A DNA stretch of 64,000 bases from Temnopleurus reevesii (Eukaryota; Echinodermata; Echinoidea; Temnopleuroida; Temnopleuridae): positions 17,250 through 81,249 of the forward strand of contig BQKZ01002574.1 in the NCBI GenBank assembly GCA_036244855.1, read 5' to 3'. Below, one piece after another: positions 27,301-41,400 of the stretch. A program made the translations under genes and the position numbers. The notes under the pieces were generated by a model. That model made no database searches and was not told where the DNA came from. It saw nothing but the letters and a program-made list of their open reading frames with translations. The stretch's first letter is position 1; every line of letters starts with the position of its first letter.

Positions 27301-30300
27301 ATACATTGAAATGGTTACACTCTGAGGCTCTCTTCTGGTAAAACTCCTTTTCATTGTGAGACTGTATTATGTTGTACATTCAAACAGATATACCTCAAGG
27401 TTCTGTTTAGGTCCCCTCCTTTTTATTATCAGATGGAATTATATTAAACAGTTAAAATGACTATACACCAAGCCTTATTTCAGGTGCCCCTCCTATAAAT
27501 TGTCAGGTTGTATTATACTCATAGTTCCACAGCTTTCTATTATAACATAGAACGGAGGAAGCAAAGACTGATGTTATGAGTGGATGGTCACTACATGCCT
27601 GTTCAATTATTTCATTTAATCATACAAAATCATATTCATACGTGAAATACGAAAAAAAAAATCTCTATAGATGGTCTTAAAAGAAATGTTTTGCATGTAG
27701 TCTATTTCCGTAGATGAAATTAATGATGGTATGTATGTAATATAAAGCCAATTATTTAAAAAAATGTTCGTAATATATGTCATGTTAATCAAGGACCCAG
27801 TACAAAAGGATTCTATTTTACACTTAAGTTTACCCGAAGCTTTTTGATGAATAGAACTGAAATATTTTTTCCTCTTGAATACTTACCTTTACAACCATCA
27901 TTAATCAATAATTCCTTAATATTCAAGAAAAGTCAAAATCTTGTCTAAATTTGACTTGATATCCTTCTTCATTTGACAGGCCTTGCGCTATGGTGGTGCC
28001 TGACTTTGAACTGATTTGTGAAATCATGTTGGTGGCCGAGGGTTTCTTGGATGCCCGTCTGCTCGCTAGGAAGTTCATCACACTCTACACACTGTGTAAA
28101 GAACTGCTCTCCAAACAGGTAAGTATCTTCATACAGATCCTGAATAATACCTAGGTTCCCATTCTTGAAAACCTTGAAAATTACACTTTTATCAAGGATT
28201 TTTTTTGTTTTAAGTAAATAGTGGAAACTCTGAACCATTTCAAGGATAATTCGAACTAAATCCACAAAACGCATTAAAATGTTGGGAAGTTGTGTATATG
28301 AAACACTTCATTTGTAAAAAAATTGAAGCAAATTTTACAATATGCAGTATTGATATAACTTCACCAAAAATACAAATTACCAATTATAATAAAAATCAAA
28401 ATGTGTAGAGTAAACATCATAAATGTTTTTCTCTCAAAAGGACCATTACGATTGGGGTCTGCGTGCCATCAAATCCGTGCTCGTCGTTGCCGGTTCCCTG
28501 AAGCGTGGAGACCCACAGCGTCCGGAAGACCAAGTACTCATGAGAGCCCTGCGTGACTTCAACGTACCCAAGATCGTTTCCGACGACACGCCCGTCTTCA
28601 TGGGTCTGATCGGTGATCTCTTCCCCGCCCTGGACGTTCCTCGTCGAAGGGATCTGGACTTTGAGAAGGTGGTGAAGCAGTCGACCCTTGACCTGAAGCT
28701 CCAGGCTGAGGATAGCTTAGTGTTGAAGGTGGTACAGCTGGAGGAGCTGCTGGCTGTTAGGCATTCTGTCTTCGTCATTGGAAACGCTGGCACTGGCAAG
28801 AGTCAGGTGAGCAAGCATTTGGAAAAAAAATGACATCACCGTACGGCTGTCAAACAGAAATTATATTCTTAGGGAGTGATGTTCAAAAGTTGCAATTGAT
28901 AACAAGTTGCAGTTGATGGGAAACGTGCCAATCGAAATCATTTGATTCATGGGAGTCTTGTTTAATGTGCATACCGTGCACGAATGAAAATGCCTGTTAC
29001 AATTTGCAAAGTTACAGTTGATTTGTAGTTGACTTTGAGCAACACCCCTTTAGTCTGTTATGTTTCCCTCCAATACCTTTACTTCTACAATGAGTGTGCT
29101 ATATCACTCCTGTCATCACTTCTTCCAGCATAGATTGGAAAATTTATTTCTGATGTATGAAAAAAATCATTAATTTGTTAAAAACACAGGAATGCCAACC
29201 ATTCCGGAATATCAAGATGTGAATTCTAGAAAAGCTGACTAAAGTAAGAGTAAACATGACAATAACCATCTACTGAGCCATTCGCTGGTGATGAAAGCCT
29301 TGAATTTATGTCAAAATTCACCTCACGTATATACCGGAACGGTTGGCATCTCTGCAACCATTATGAGTGAAATCAGAGATTTCAATATATTATGTTCTTT
29401 TTCCCATCACAGGTTCTGAAAGTGTTGAACAAGACCTACTCAAACATGAAGAGAAAGCCAGTACTAGTTGACTTGAATCCCAAGGCTGTCACCAATGATG
29501 AACTCTTTGGTATCATCAACCCAGCAACCAGAGAATGGAAAGATGGTGAGTGTAGAAAATGATTTATTGTTCCATCTAAAAACATAATTCTTCTTTTCAA
29601 AGAATTTGTCACAATTTCTTCCTCAAATTTGCAGCAGTTTCTGTTTAACTTGTCTTTGTTTAAAATATTAATTGGATAAAATTGACTGAATTTATCACTG
29701 ACTGGATAACCCTTCTAAAATACAAACGAAATAAATGAATTTTATAAATAGATAAAATGAAGGGCCCCAAAAGGATACAGTAATTGCAGTCATTGTCAGC
29801 AGGTTACTTCTTTTGATTTATTCTGTAATTCGCATCTTGATCAAAGCAAAATTGTTGGCTCCTATAGACCTAGAACGAATTTAGTCCAGTGGCCTTCAAG
29901 TTAGAAAATTATACTATAATTGAAGAAAAGGTTGCTTTCTGTTTTAGTGTTAAAAATCTTTTAGGATGCTATAAAATCCTTTCAGCTTAAGTGTAAAATA
30001 TTCTATCATGGATTGAGCTCTTTCACTTTATGCCTGGATATGTTAATCATGACAAACTCTATTTTGTTTTAGGTCTGTTCTCTGTGATCATGCGTGACAT
30101 GAGTAACATCACTCACGATGGACCCAAGTGGATCGTGCTTGACGGTGACATTGATCCTATGTGGATCGAATCCCTCAACACAGTCATGGACGACAACAAG
30201 GTTTTGACCCTTGCTAGTAACGAACGTATCCCTCTGACACCGTCCATGCGTCTGCTGTTTGAGATCAGTCATTTGAAGACTGCTACCCCTGCCACTGTGT

Positions 30301-33300
30301 CCAGAGCTGGTATCCTATACATCAACCCATCTGATCTTGGCTGGAACCCGTAAGTACTCCCACTTTCTCTGACCAGAGTTTTTGATGAATATAATTCATG
30401 TAGGAAATTGAATACAAAGAGCTATGCTAGCTGTATGAGGTTCTAATTGAAGAAGAATGTAAACCTGATGAAGTAATTCAACTGGTGTCTTGTTATTTTC
30501 TTTTCCTTGATACTCACTTTGATACTCAAATTGGAAAATTCAACTTCATTTCTTCCAAAAGTTGCAAGTGTTTTCACTGGATTTGAGCCCAATCTTATCA
30601 CTTTTGCCCAGTGCCATTTGTCCAAAACACTCAAAGTGATCAACAAGCGAGTGTACCAGAGTTTTATCTGATATACACAAAAAATTAGAAAACGTCAATC
30701 CTTAATCTGAAATTCAAATTTTTTGCCATCCTTTTTCTGTAAAGAGCAATTAATGTCCAATTTTACTTTTTGTAAAAAAACAAAACAAGCATGCCATTGA
30801 GTCTATGATGTGTTTTTGTTTGACAGGATTGTAACAAGTTGGATCGACACCCGTGAGGTACAGTCTGAAAGAGCTAACCTAACCATCCTCTTTGATAAGT
30901 ACCTCCCAACCCTCCTCGATACTCTGAGGATCCGCTTCAAGAAGATCATCCCCATCCCAGGTAAGTATCTATGATGTGCAATAAGGTTAACTGATATCTT
31001 GAATTGCCTTTAAATAAAGATAACTTGTCATTTATTTAATATGGCTCAAAACAAAGTACCTTTGAAATGCCTCAAGCTAGTTTTTCAGAGCGGTTGTAAA
31101 GGATGTAAAGTTAAATGGCTAAAATTGATGAGCAACAAGTTACAGAATAGAAGGAAACTTGTCAACATTTCGGGAGATACTTTAAAATGCTTTGGACTAA
31201 ATAAAAAACAGAGAGTCAAACTGAACAAGCATCGAATCTTTAAAAAATCCATGCTCATAACACCAAAATTCTAACCTCATCGATAGAGAAATTAGTTTCA
31301 ATTCATTTGTAACACTTTCTCCCCCACAGAGCAAAGTATGGTTCAGATGTTGTGCTTCCTGCTAGAGTGTCTGCTCACACCCGATAACACCCCAGCTGAC
31401 TGCCCAAAGGAGCTCTATGAACTCTACTTTGTCTTCGCAAGCATCTGGGCTTTTGGAGGGTCCATGTTCCAGGATCAGGTATGAGAAATTAAAAGGATTT
31501 TTTTAACTCGTAGACTACCAATGTCAGTCATTTGCATAGGTTTTATGAAGGTAAAACTTGCATTCAGTATCCGAAAAGTTAAGAAATAATTATGGTCACT
31601 CATATACATGTAGGATGGAAGAAGTAAAAGCTGTAAATCATTGGTAGCATTATGTGATGTTTGAAAGTTACAGCAATTATTTTTACATGGTTAAGATGTG
31701 CACTGTTCTTTTGTGCAAAAGTATTGTTCATCTCAATTATGCATTGGCCCTTCCTTGAACATCTGACATAAAGAAGATAATTCGTAGGCCTCATCCACTG
31801 GAAAATCCAGTGAAAATTTATGTCTCTCCCTCAGTTTGTGGATTGAATTATGAATCATGTTATCTTATGTTGAAATATTTATCAATTTAACATTCCAACA
31901 TTCCCCTTCTTTCTGTTTCGCTTGGAAAATCTCTCTCCCTGCATTTCTCTGTCTTTACTACCTCTTTCTCACTCCCTCTGTCTTCCATCTTCCTTCCATC
32001 CCTCCATCTTTACTTCCCTTCCCAATACAAATTCACAGCTTGTTGACTACCGTGTTGAGTTCAGCAAGTGGTGGATCACCGAGTTCAAGACCATCAAGTT
32101 CCCCAACCAGGGCACCGTCTTTGACTACTACATCGACCAGGAATCCAAGAAGTTCCTCCCCTGGAGCGAGAGGGTGCCCAAGTTTGAGCTTGATCCGGAT
32201 ATTCCCATGCAGGTACAAATCAAAATAGTGATGAAACATTCTCATATAGGACATGATATGTTCGTATTTTAACATCTCTTTTTGCGTAACAGAAACACAA
32301 ATTACAAAAAAAATCTGGACATTTGTAAAGTAAATGCAGTGAATAGTACAATCATTGACCTGGGTCCTATTGCATAAAAAATTAAGCGCAAGTCCTGAAC
32401 ACGCGCTCCTGATTGGTTGAAAATGATATTCTGTTACATTTTTTTTACTTGCGTTTAAGCTCAACTTTTTATGCAATAGGGCTCTGAACCATTATGTTCC
32501 AATCTTGTGGAATAGATATTCAGAAGAATGAAATATGTTCTCAATGAAAAGTAAAAATAATAATACAATAATAATTCTCCATGGGGCAGAACATTCACTT
32601 AGCCTTCCATCTACATTGTGAAACCTGGATTTACATAAAAGTACACTTCATCAATATATCAGGAATTTGGAAGATCTGTTAATCCATTTAATACTTCATG
32701 GTTTTTTTACCCAGCCTACCATTGTTGAGGAGTATATGTTGGTCATATTTGAAATATAAATAATCATCATCTCCATTAGAACTCACATGTAGAATATTTT
32801 GTTTTTGTGTGGGACTTGGATACTTTGCTATAAAGCATCCTAAATACCTTGCATAATTATGCCTGATTTTATTTTAATTATTTATTAAGATATTGAAAAA
32901 AAAACTACATTTAATAAATCAAGGCAAGTTGCACAAAAAATGTATTGGTTGCAAGTTGAAATTTTATTAGAACTATCCAATCAAAATCAGTGTTGCATGC
33001 CCATAATAACGGGAAGACCTGTAGCCAGGTGATTCCAAGACCAAACACACGCAAACAAACGAGTACCAGTGCAATCATTATTATATACATCTGATAACTT
33101 GAAATTAATTCATTTCATTCCTTTTTCTCCATTTTCATCAATGTATTTGTTATATATTCAAGAAGAAAAAGGGTGCTCCTAAATTCCCAAGTATCGAAGT
33201 AATGTATACGATACAGTGCAACAGTTGCAATTGTATGATACAACACAAAGATATAAATCACTCATGTATTTAATATTTCACATTGTACACATTCACACTG

Positions 33301-36300
33301 TACATCGTAATGAATTGTATTGTTTTACAACAGCTAAAATGAAATGATACCATTACAGCTGCAATAATCACAGCTTTCATTAAAATTTAATCACTTAAAT
33401 CCATGTTGTCTTCATCAATTTCTCCTGTTACTTGTGTATTAAAGAAGAAAGACGCTCCCAAATTCCCAAGCATCAAAGTAACGTATATTGCACCACAAAG
33501 TACACACAAATATAGCAGTAGTACATGAAACATAGAAATATAATCATACATTTATTTGTAGGCAGTCTGTAGAATAATGTTCAAGTCGTTTTTAGAAAGC
33601 AACCCAATGTTTACTCAAGATTGTCTTACTTTTATTTGATAGAGAAGTAATGATTGTCGGCAATGATGTAATTCATTTAATGTGAAATCAGTATTTATAG
33701 TGCATATATATGGACCTTCAATACACAGACTGTCATAAGATTGACTAGAATTATAAAGTTGGTGTTCTTTGATCTAGTTATTATGAGAACTGATTATTTC
33801 CCTATTCGCCTCATTGATATTGTTTTATTTCCACAGCCTTTACCTTATTAGAAATGATTTAATTTTACTGCATGACACTTGATATACTTATACTCAACAC
33901 CTTGTATTCTTTAGGGTAGCAACAGCACATTGAATTTTGAAGTGAATGTAAAAAGTACAGAGAATAGATTAAAATGATTGTATTTTTTCTTTTTATTCTA
34001 TCAGTGATGTATGATATTGTGATTAGATATCCTCAACAGATGAATTAATATTCTTTAGCTTCTCCATATTGATTATGCAATGCCTTAATAACAATTTTGC
34101 AAGTCTTATTTCCAAGAAGTTAATGCCATGTGTCATTGAACATCCTTCACTCCTAAGTACAATGTGAATGAGATGTTTGCACTCCTTATGTCCTACATGT
34201 AATCAAGTACTTATTGTGAAATGTTGTTTTTCTGTTGTGTAATTTTCTTGTTCATTCGGTCTTTAATGATAAACAACCAAAGTCCGAAATTATGTATGAT
34301 CAATGTCTAATAATCCTCAGGTTTTGGCATCAGCCGGACAACTATGGAAATTTTATATTGAATATTAGGAAAATGATGATAAAATGTAATCTTATCAATT
34401 GATAAATAAAGAATTAAAACCAGAATTTTTCAACAGACTAGAACTAATATAGTATGGATGCTTTGCAAACTTTGGGTATTTTTGTTAAAAGCTTTCTCTC
34501 ACTACTGAACATGACAGAAGTTTGAATGTCATACAACCAAAGATGGCCACTATAGACAGGCAGTTAATATAGATAGTTTGCAGCTTAGTCTGCTTTGACC
34601 ATACTGTCAAATCTACTTTAGCAAACACCACCTGTATATAAAGACCACCTATTTGACCCCCTGGAAAGCAATTTACATGCAAATGAATCTGTCTATAGAG
34701 ACCACATGCTGTCAGAGAACCCATTTGATATCTCCCTTGGTTGGTCTTTATAGACAGGTTTGACTGTACATCATGCCGTAGTACTAACTTCTCTAAACCT
34801 ATCCTCACAACCAGGCTGTTCTGGTGCACACCAACGAGACAACCAGAGTGCGATTCTTCATGGATCTCTTGATGGAGAGAGGGCGCCCCGTCATGTTGGT
34901 CGGTAACGCTGGTCTTGGAAAGAGTGTGTTGGTCGGAGACAAGCTCACCAATCTGGGCGAAGAGAGTATGGTGGCCAATGTACCATTCAACTACTACACC
35001 ACCTCTGAGATGTTGCAACGTAAGTATCAATAACTCGATCACGCACAGTGGCATCAGAACGTTTTTGTAAAAAATATAATAAATTATGTCGGAGACAAGC
35101 TCACCAACCTGGGTGAAGAAATCATGGTAGCCAATGTACCATTCAACTACTACACCACCTCTGAGATGTTGCAACGTAAGTATCAATAACTCAATCACGC
35201 ACAGTGGCGCCAAGGAGTTTTTGTAAAAAATAAAACAAATTTGGTCGGAGACAAGCTCACTAATCTGGGAGAAGAGAGAATGGTGACTAACGTACCTTTC
35301 AACTACTACACCACCTCTGAGATGTTGCAACGTAAGTAGCAATAACTCAATCACGCATATTGGCATCAAAACGTTTTTGTAAAAAATATAATAAATTATG
35401 TCGGAGACGAGCTCACCAACCTGGGTTAAGATAGCATGGTGGCTAATGTACCTTTCAACTCCTATACCACCTTTGAGATGTTGCAACATAAGTATCAATA
35501 ACTCAATCACGCATATTGGCGCCAGAATGCTTTGTTTAAAAAAAAATGAAAGTTCTAACATGGTAAGCTCTTCTTCAAGGACAGTAGATTGGCACCCCTA
35601 AGCTTTTGTGTATCAATACTGAGCTCATGCAATTGGTCATGTACATGGCAAATTTGCTCAATATTTCATTTGTAAGAATTTTTTTCATATGTAGGCTTCT
35701 ATATTCTCCAACTAAAAAGACCGTATCTACAGACATTGAATGCATGAATGACTTTTTTCTGCTTCTTCAAGCGAGACATATGAAATTTCGAGATAGTTGC
35801 CTAGTTCTAATGTCATTTAATTTGCCGTCTGAAATTTGTTCAACAGTAATGGTTTTAAAACAAAAGATAAATCCCATTACCATTCTGATGGCTGCACGCA
35901 AAAAAAATTGTTTAGCAACTTTTTCACATAGGATTGTACAGTGAAGTAAAGGAAATGTTTCCATAATGTCTTAAACAGCTAATCAAATATGAAAATTAAA
36001 ATCATTCCCTGACGTATGTGAGATGGTGTTCAGAAAGTGAAAATATTCAAATTTTACTACAAATTTTTTAATGTTTCGACAGGTGTGTTGGAGAAGCCTC
36101 TTGAGAAGAAGGCTGGTAGGAACTATGGTCCCCCGGGAACCAAGAAACTGGTCTACTTCATTGATGATATGAACATGCCTGAGGTAAGTTATGTGGGAAA
36201 AGTGTTTCTAACAATGTGATTGACAAGCAGTACCAATGTGTGTATTCTGGTGTATTACCATATTGAAGTATATGCATACTAGCAATAGCATATGAAAAAG

Positions 36301-38356
36301 CAAAATCCCTTATTTTGTGTTTAAAGCTAAGTTTAACATAATGGAATTTAGTTTGTGAACTGATTGATAGATTAAGTTGAAAGTACAATATTTAATGATT
36401 ACTCAAAATCAAAATCAAATAATTGCATCGTGGAAAATGTGGGAGACATATCGTCGCCGGTCTTACGAACCGGCGAATAGCTCATTCTCGGGCAAAAACA
36501 TGATTTAGAGAAAAACGCATTTAAAGTTTTGCACTTTTCTGACCAGCGATTTTGTATTCTTAAAATCATCACATCTCGCCAATTTTATGCAGCTAGAAAG
36601 AGTACATTCTCTAGTTTTGTGTAAAGTATACCGCGTGTAACAAATCCAATGAAACTCAGATAATAAGCTCACAAGCACACCCCTGCAATTTTAGAAATTA
36701 ACAAAAACTACGCCACAGGTGGCTTATTCGCCGGTTCGTAAGAACAAAGGTAGCGTGTGCGCGGTCAGGGCCTATGATATTCGACGCTTATTCGCCGGTT
36801 CGGTAGACCAAACCTAGCTAATCGCCAGTCAGCTTCCAAATATGGAAGTGTGCGTATCAATGACGCGTATCTATATAGGTCAACGCACTTTCCCCAATGC
36901 CGAGCAATACGTGCAAAGTGAATGGAGGGGACTTATTCGCCGGTTCGTGTGACCAACCCTAGCCCTCCTTAAAATACAAAAAAGTGGAATTTCTCTCTAT
37001 ATAAGCAAAATTGAATGATGTAATTTTGACAAATGAAAGATTATGGTATTTACCATTGATATATGCAATAAAATGAAAATCAATTTTTTTTTTTGACAAT
37101 TTTTTAGCTATTTGGTCAGATATTTAGCTATTTGGTCAGATATTGGTCAGTGGTTAACCTTCAAAGATTATGTGTTTGAGTAGTTTTGATTATTCCCAAA
37201 GTATCACTTCATTCTTGTTATGGCATTTTCTAAATCTCCTGTATTATAATCAATCTGGTCATTTCCAAATAGATTTGTTACCTATGATGATTGCGACGGC
37301 CCACATTACAAATGTATAAAACATCTGAAAAGCATCTGAAATGACACTACATCATCAGAATTCTTATCAATCTATGTAACATTCCCATATCCAGGTTGAT
37401 ACTTACGGTACAGTACAGCCCCACACCATGATCCGTCAGCACATGGACTACAAGCATTGGTACGACAGACACAAGCTCACCCTCAAGGAGATCCACAAGT
37501 GCCAGTATGTGTCGTGTATGAACCCCACAGCTGGTAGCTTCACCATCAACTCTAGATTGCAGGTAGGAACGCATTAGGGTCTCTGCATGGGAGGTGGTAT
37601 TTAGAAAGTGGGTGTGTTTGCACTTAAATAATATTTAAGAATGCATCTGTAGATGGTATGATCTGGGTTGCAGGTATGAACATATCAAATTTGGGGATAC
37701 AATTTAAAAAAGGAGGAGGAGTATGTATATCTGGATGGCATATGAGAGGCTTAATACGGAGACATGATAGGCACATATAGTCAATTTTAATGGGGTGTCA
37801 TTAAACCCCAAATCAACAACAAATCAAGATCGAATCAGTGTTTAGCCATATTCATCAGGAGAATGCAAATGGCACAATTTGTAGACGCTATGTTTTTAAA
37901 ATTACTCAAAATTGTGAGATTACAGTCACATTTTGTTTCATATGACCAGGATTTCTTCACAATGTAGCTTTTTGCGTGGACCAATATATTCACTGTTTGA
38001 CATTATCGATTCTCTTCTACAGCGTCACTTCTGTGTATTTGCTCTGAGTTTCCCTGGCCAAGATGCTCTGTTCACCATCTACAACAGCATCTTGAGCCAG
38101 CATCTTGCAAATGTCGGTTGCACCAACGCCCTTCAGAAGCTCTCCCCGACCGTGGTTTCTGCGACCCTTGACCTCCACAAGAAGGTCGCTCAGTCCTTCC
38201 TGCCCACTGCCATCAAGTTCCACTACGTCTTCAACTTGAGAGATCTCTCAAATATCTTCCAGGTAAGTCCTTTTCTATTCTCACCCCCCCCCCNNNNNNN
38301 NNNNNNTGCAATTGAGGAGGATCGGAGTAGTGAGAGAAGTTGAAGAAATGAAAAAG

Positions 38357-38407
<51 letters not shown>

Positions 38408-41400
38408 GTACCAATTGATATTATTGCTGCTTGACCAGTAAAACTTTCTCCCTACCTCTATATTCATCTACTGCTTAAAAAAAGTTTATCCATTTATTGT
38501 CAAATAAATGAATGAGTCAGAAAAATAGTTAATGATTCTTTATATTTATTTTCTTGACAGGGTCTGCTGTACTCTAGCTCCGACTTGCTTAAGACTCCCA
38601 TAGACTTTGCACGCCTGTGGATGCACGAATGCCAGAGAGTATATGGAGACAAGATGATCAGCGATGTGGATATTGAAGCCTTTGAGAAGCTTGTCTTTGA
38701 ATTCGCCAAGAAACACTTTGAGGTGAATATTGCCCACAATTTCAACTTTGTAACACCATTCAGCTGGAGGATAGGTAGATTGAATGTCTTTTTGTAAGAG
38801 AAAATCGAAGAGCGGAATATTGTGAGGACAAAGTTGGGCCTTTTGGTTCTTTAGTTGTATCTGTCTGTGTGAGGTGTTTTAATAGTAGACTGCTTTTAAT
38901 CTGCTCGTATTTGTATGATGAGTTAGAATTGTGCATAGATAATTATACAATTGATAAACACTCTTTCTAGAATACATCTTTAATTCAACAAAAAATTCTT
39001 TGGGATTTTGCTACAAAGTAGCAATTTATCGCAAAATAGTTGCAAGTAGGAATGCTCATTTTGATTTGCACATTGTGGGCACTTTTGATAAGATATGTAT
39101 GAAACAATCAATTTCATTGGCACCTGTTGATTAAATGCAACTTGCAATTGGACATATATTTGCTCTTCACTTGTGAGATGTTATGCCCTTGACTCTATTT
39201 AGTTAAAAACTTAGGTCTACCTTCTAATGAGATCTGTACTATAATGAAACAGGATTTTTTTATGCATTAAAAAAACTAATCCAATAATTTATCATAAAAA
39301 AAAAACAGCCTTTGATATTTGTATTATGAATTTTAAGACAAGTCTCTATTTCTCTTGGTACCTCCTTTAGGATGTTGATGAAGAAGCGCTGAAAGAGAAG
39401 CCCAACATCCATTGCCACTTCGCGACTGGTATTGGAGAGCCCAAGTACATGCCTTGCAAGACCTGGCCTGAGCTCAACAAGATCCTTGTCGAGGCCTTGG
39501 ACACCTATAACGAGATCAACGCTGTCATGAACCTTGTGCTCTTTGAAGATGCCATGCAGCATATGTAAGTGTTGATCATTCTTTCTTGTTCCTTATCGTA
39601 TGATTGAGCAGAGATGCCAATCACTTCACTGCTGTATAAGCTGTAATTTTCGCAGGGGTTTTATATTCGTGAATTTTGCCACCTTGAATTTGCTTAGATT
39701 TTCACTCAAGTAGAATTTAAATTGTTACAAATTTTAACTCGAATAGAATGCCCATGGACTTGTATACAATAATTTTTATAAACGTGAAAATAACAACTCG
39801 CTGATGTGTGAAAAGGCCTGAAATTCAGTGAAATTACTAGAATTCATGTATGCTAGAATATTGGCTTTTATAGTTTATACATGAGATCAAAATTAGAAAG
39901 AGAATAATGCAACAGCTTGAACAAAAATGAGAGAAAAATGACAGTAATGGCCATGCTCTCAAACTATTCACCTGTTATGAAACCTCTTAATTCAGAGAAA
40001 ATTACTAACTGATATTTGCTGCCACAACAAACATTCAATGCAGAATTTACAAAACAATCCAAATGGAGTTGCTTTACTTGATCAGAGGGGAAAATGATGA
40101 TTCCCATAATCATATGAATACTAAAATAGCATCAATTTTAGATAGGCGTTTTGTGATGACTGTGGTAGACTTTGTGCATGTGGAGTATGTATCTGACAGT
40201 TATCTGACTATAATTTGTTTCTTGTTTCTTTCACAGCTGTCGTATCAACCGTATTCTTGAGTCACCCCGTGGTAACGCCCTGCTGGTTGGTGTTGGTGGG
40301 AGCGGTAAGCAGTCTTTGGCTCGTCTAGCTTCCTACATCAGCAGTTTAGAGGTGTTCCAGATTACTCTACGTAAAGGCTATGGTATCCCTGATCTCAAGG
40401 TAAGAAAATTTCAAAAGAATACTGGTATTTTAGATATTATTCAAGCTTGTAGATTTGTATGCCTTTACTACCATAAAGTGATGCTGGAGGCATTATTCTA
40501 AATCAGCAAATCATAGAATATGCAGATCATCTGATCATGAAGAGAAATAATACATCTTAGAATGTGAATGAAGACAATGTGAAATTAAAGAAATATTCTG
40601 AGAAATATTGTGATATTTTAAAAACTATTTGTTAGTAATTTAGATTTTAGATTTAATGCAGGTAGAGATGAAGATAATTTTATTTTTTGTAACATAGAGA
40701 TGTAGTATACATTTGCAAAATTCACATTTCACAAGTGATGTATGATTTGTGAAATAAAAGTTATACAGAAAGTATTGGAAGAATTCTTGAACCAACAACT
40801 GGTTAGCCTTTTATAGTAGTTTTTTTTTTTTTAATAGGTCTTGTACTAACAAAATGCTTAACCTGTCGTAATAATGTTTTTATATTTCTCTTATCTTTTT
40901 GCAGCTTGATCTTTCAACAGTCTGCATGAAGGCCGGTCTGAAAAACATCGGGACCGTGTTCCTGATGACCGACGCCCAGGTGGCCGATGAAAAGTTCCTT
41001 GTTCTGATCAACGATCTCTTGGCCTCTGGAGAGATCCCCGATCTCTTCCCCGATGACGAGGTGGAGAACATCATTGGAGGCGTAAGGAACGAGGTCAAGG
41101 GTATGGGTCTCCAGGACACCAGGGAGAACTGCTGGAGATTCTTCATCGATAGGGTTAGGCGACAGCTCAAGGTGAGAATCAAACTTAATTTTTTTTTTAA
41201 CTTTTCGAGCTGATCCATTTCAAATTGGTATACACTGTGAGCTGAAGGGACAAAGGCCTGAGACACAGCGTACGTAGTCTATTCAAGCATTAACAATTAT
41301 AGCTAGTAGGCCATAAAAGAAAATTCCATCCTTCTTATTCAGTGGAAAATGTTGAACAGTAGTCACACCTGGGATTTTCCTTTCTCATCATGATGAAGCT

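Larger units (their letters stand above)
32213..34814. other. Intron 37 (2.6 kb)
   Basis: Contains a MITE at 32353-32488, a family fragment near 32930-33005 and another MITE at 34600-34769. Between 33010 and 34590 the sequence is AT-rich; two AAGAAGAAA..GCTCC(T/C)AAATTCCCAAG blocks at about 33161 and 33444 repeat each other. No gene recognised. Confidence 0.55.

Noticed and set aside
34485..35561. 358-residue minus-strand frame with a 52-residue repeat
   Set aside because: It is the reverse of the 156-bp exon 38 array; openness follows from a period divisible by three.
37665..37690. TTGCAGGTATGAAC resembling the exon 40 donor 111 bp downstream
   Set aside because: Match is confined to a splice-consensus-like stretch; too short to call a duplication.
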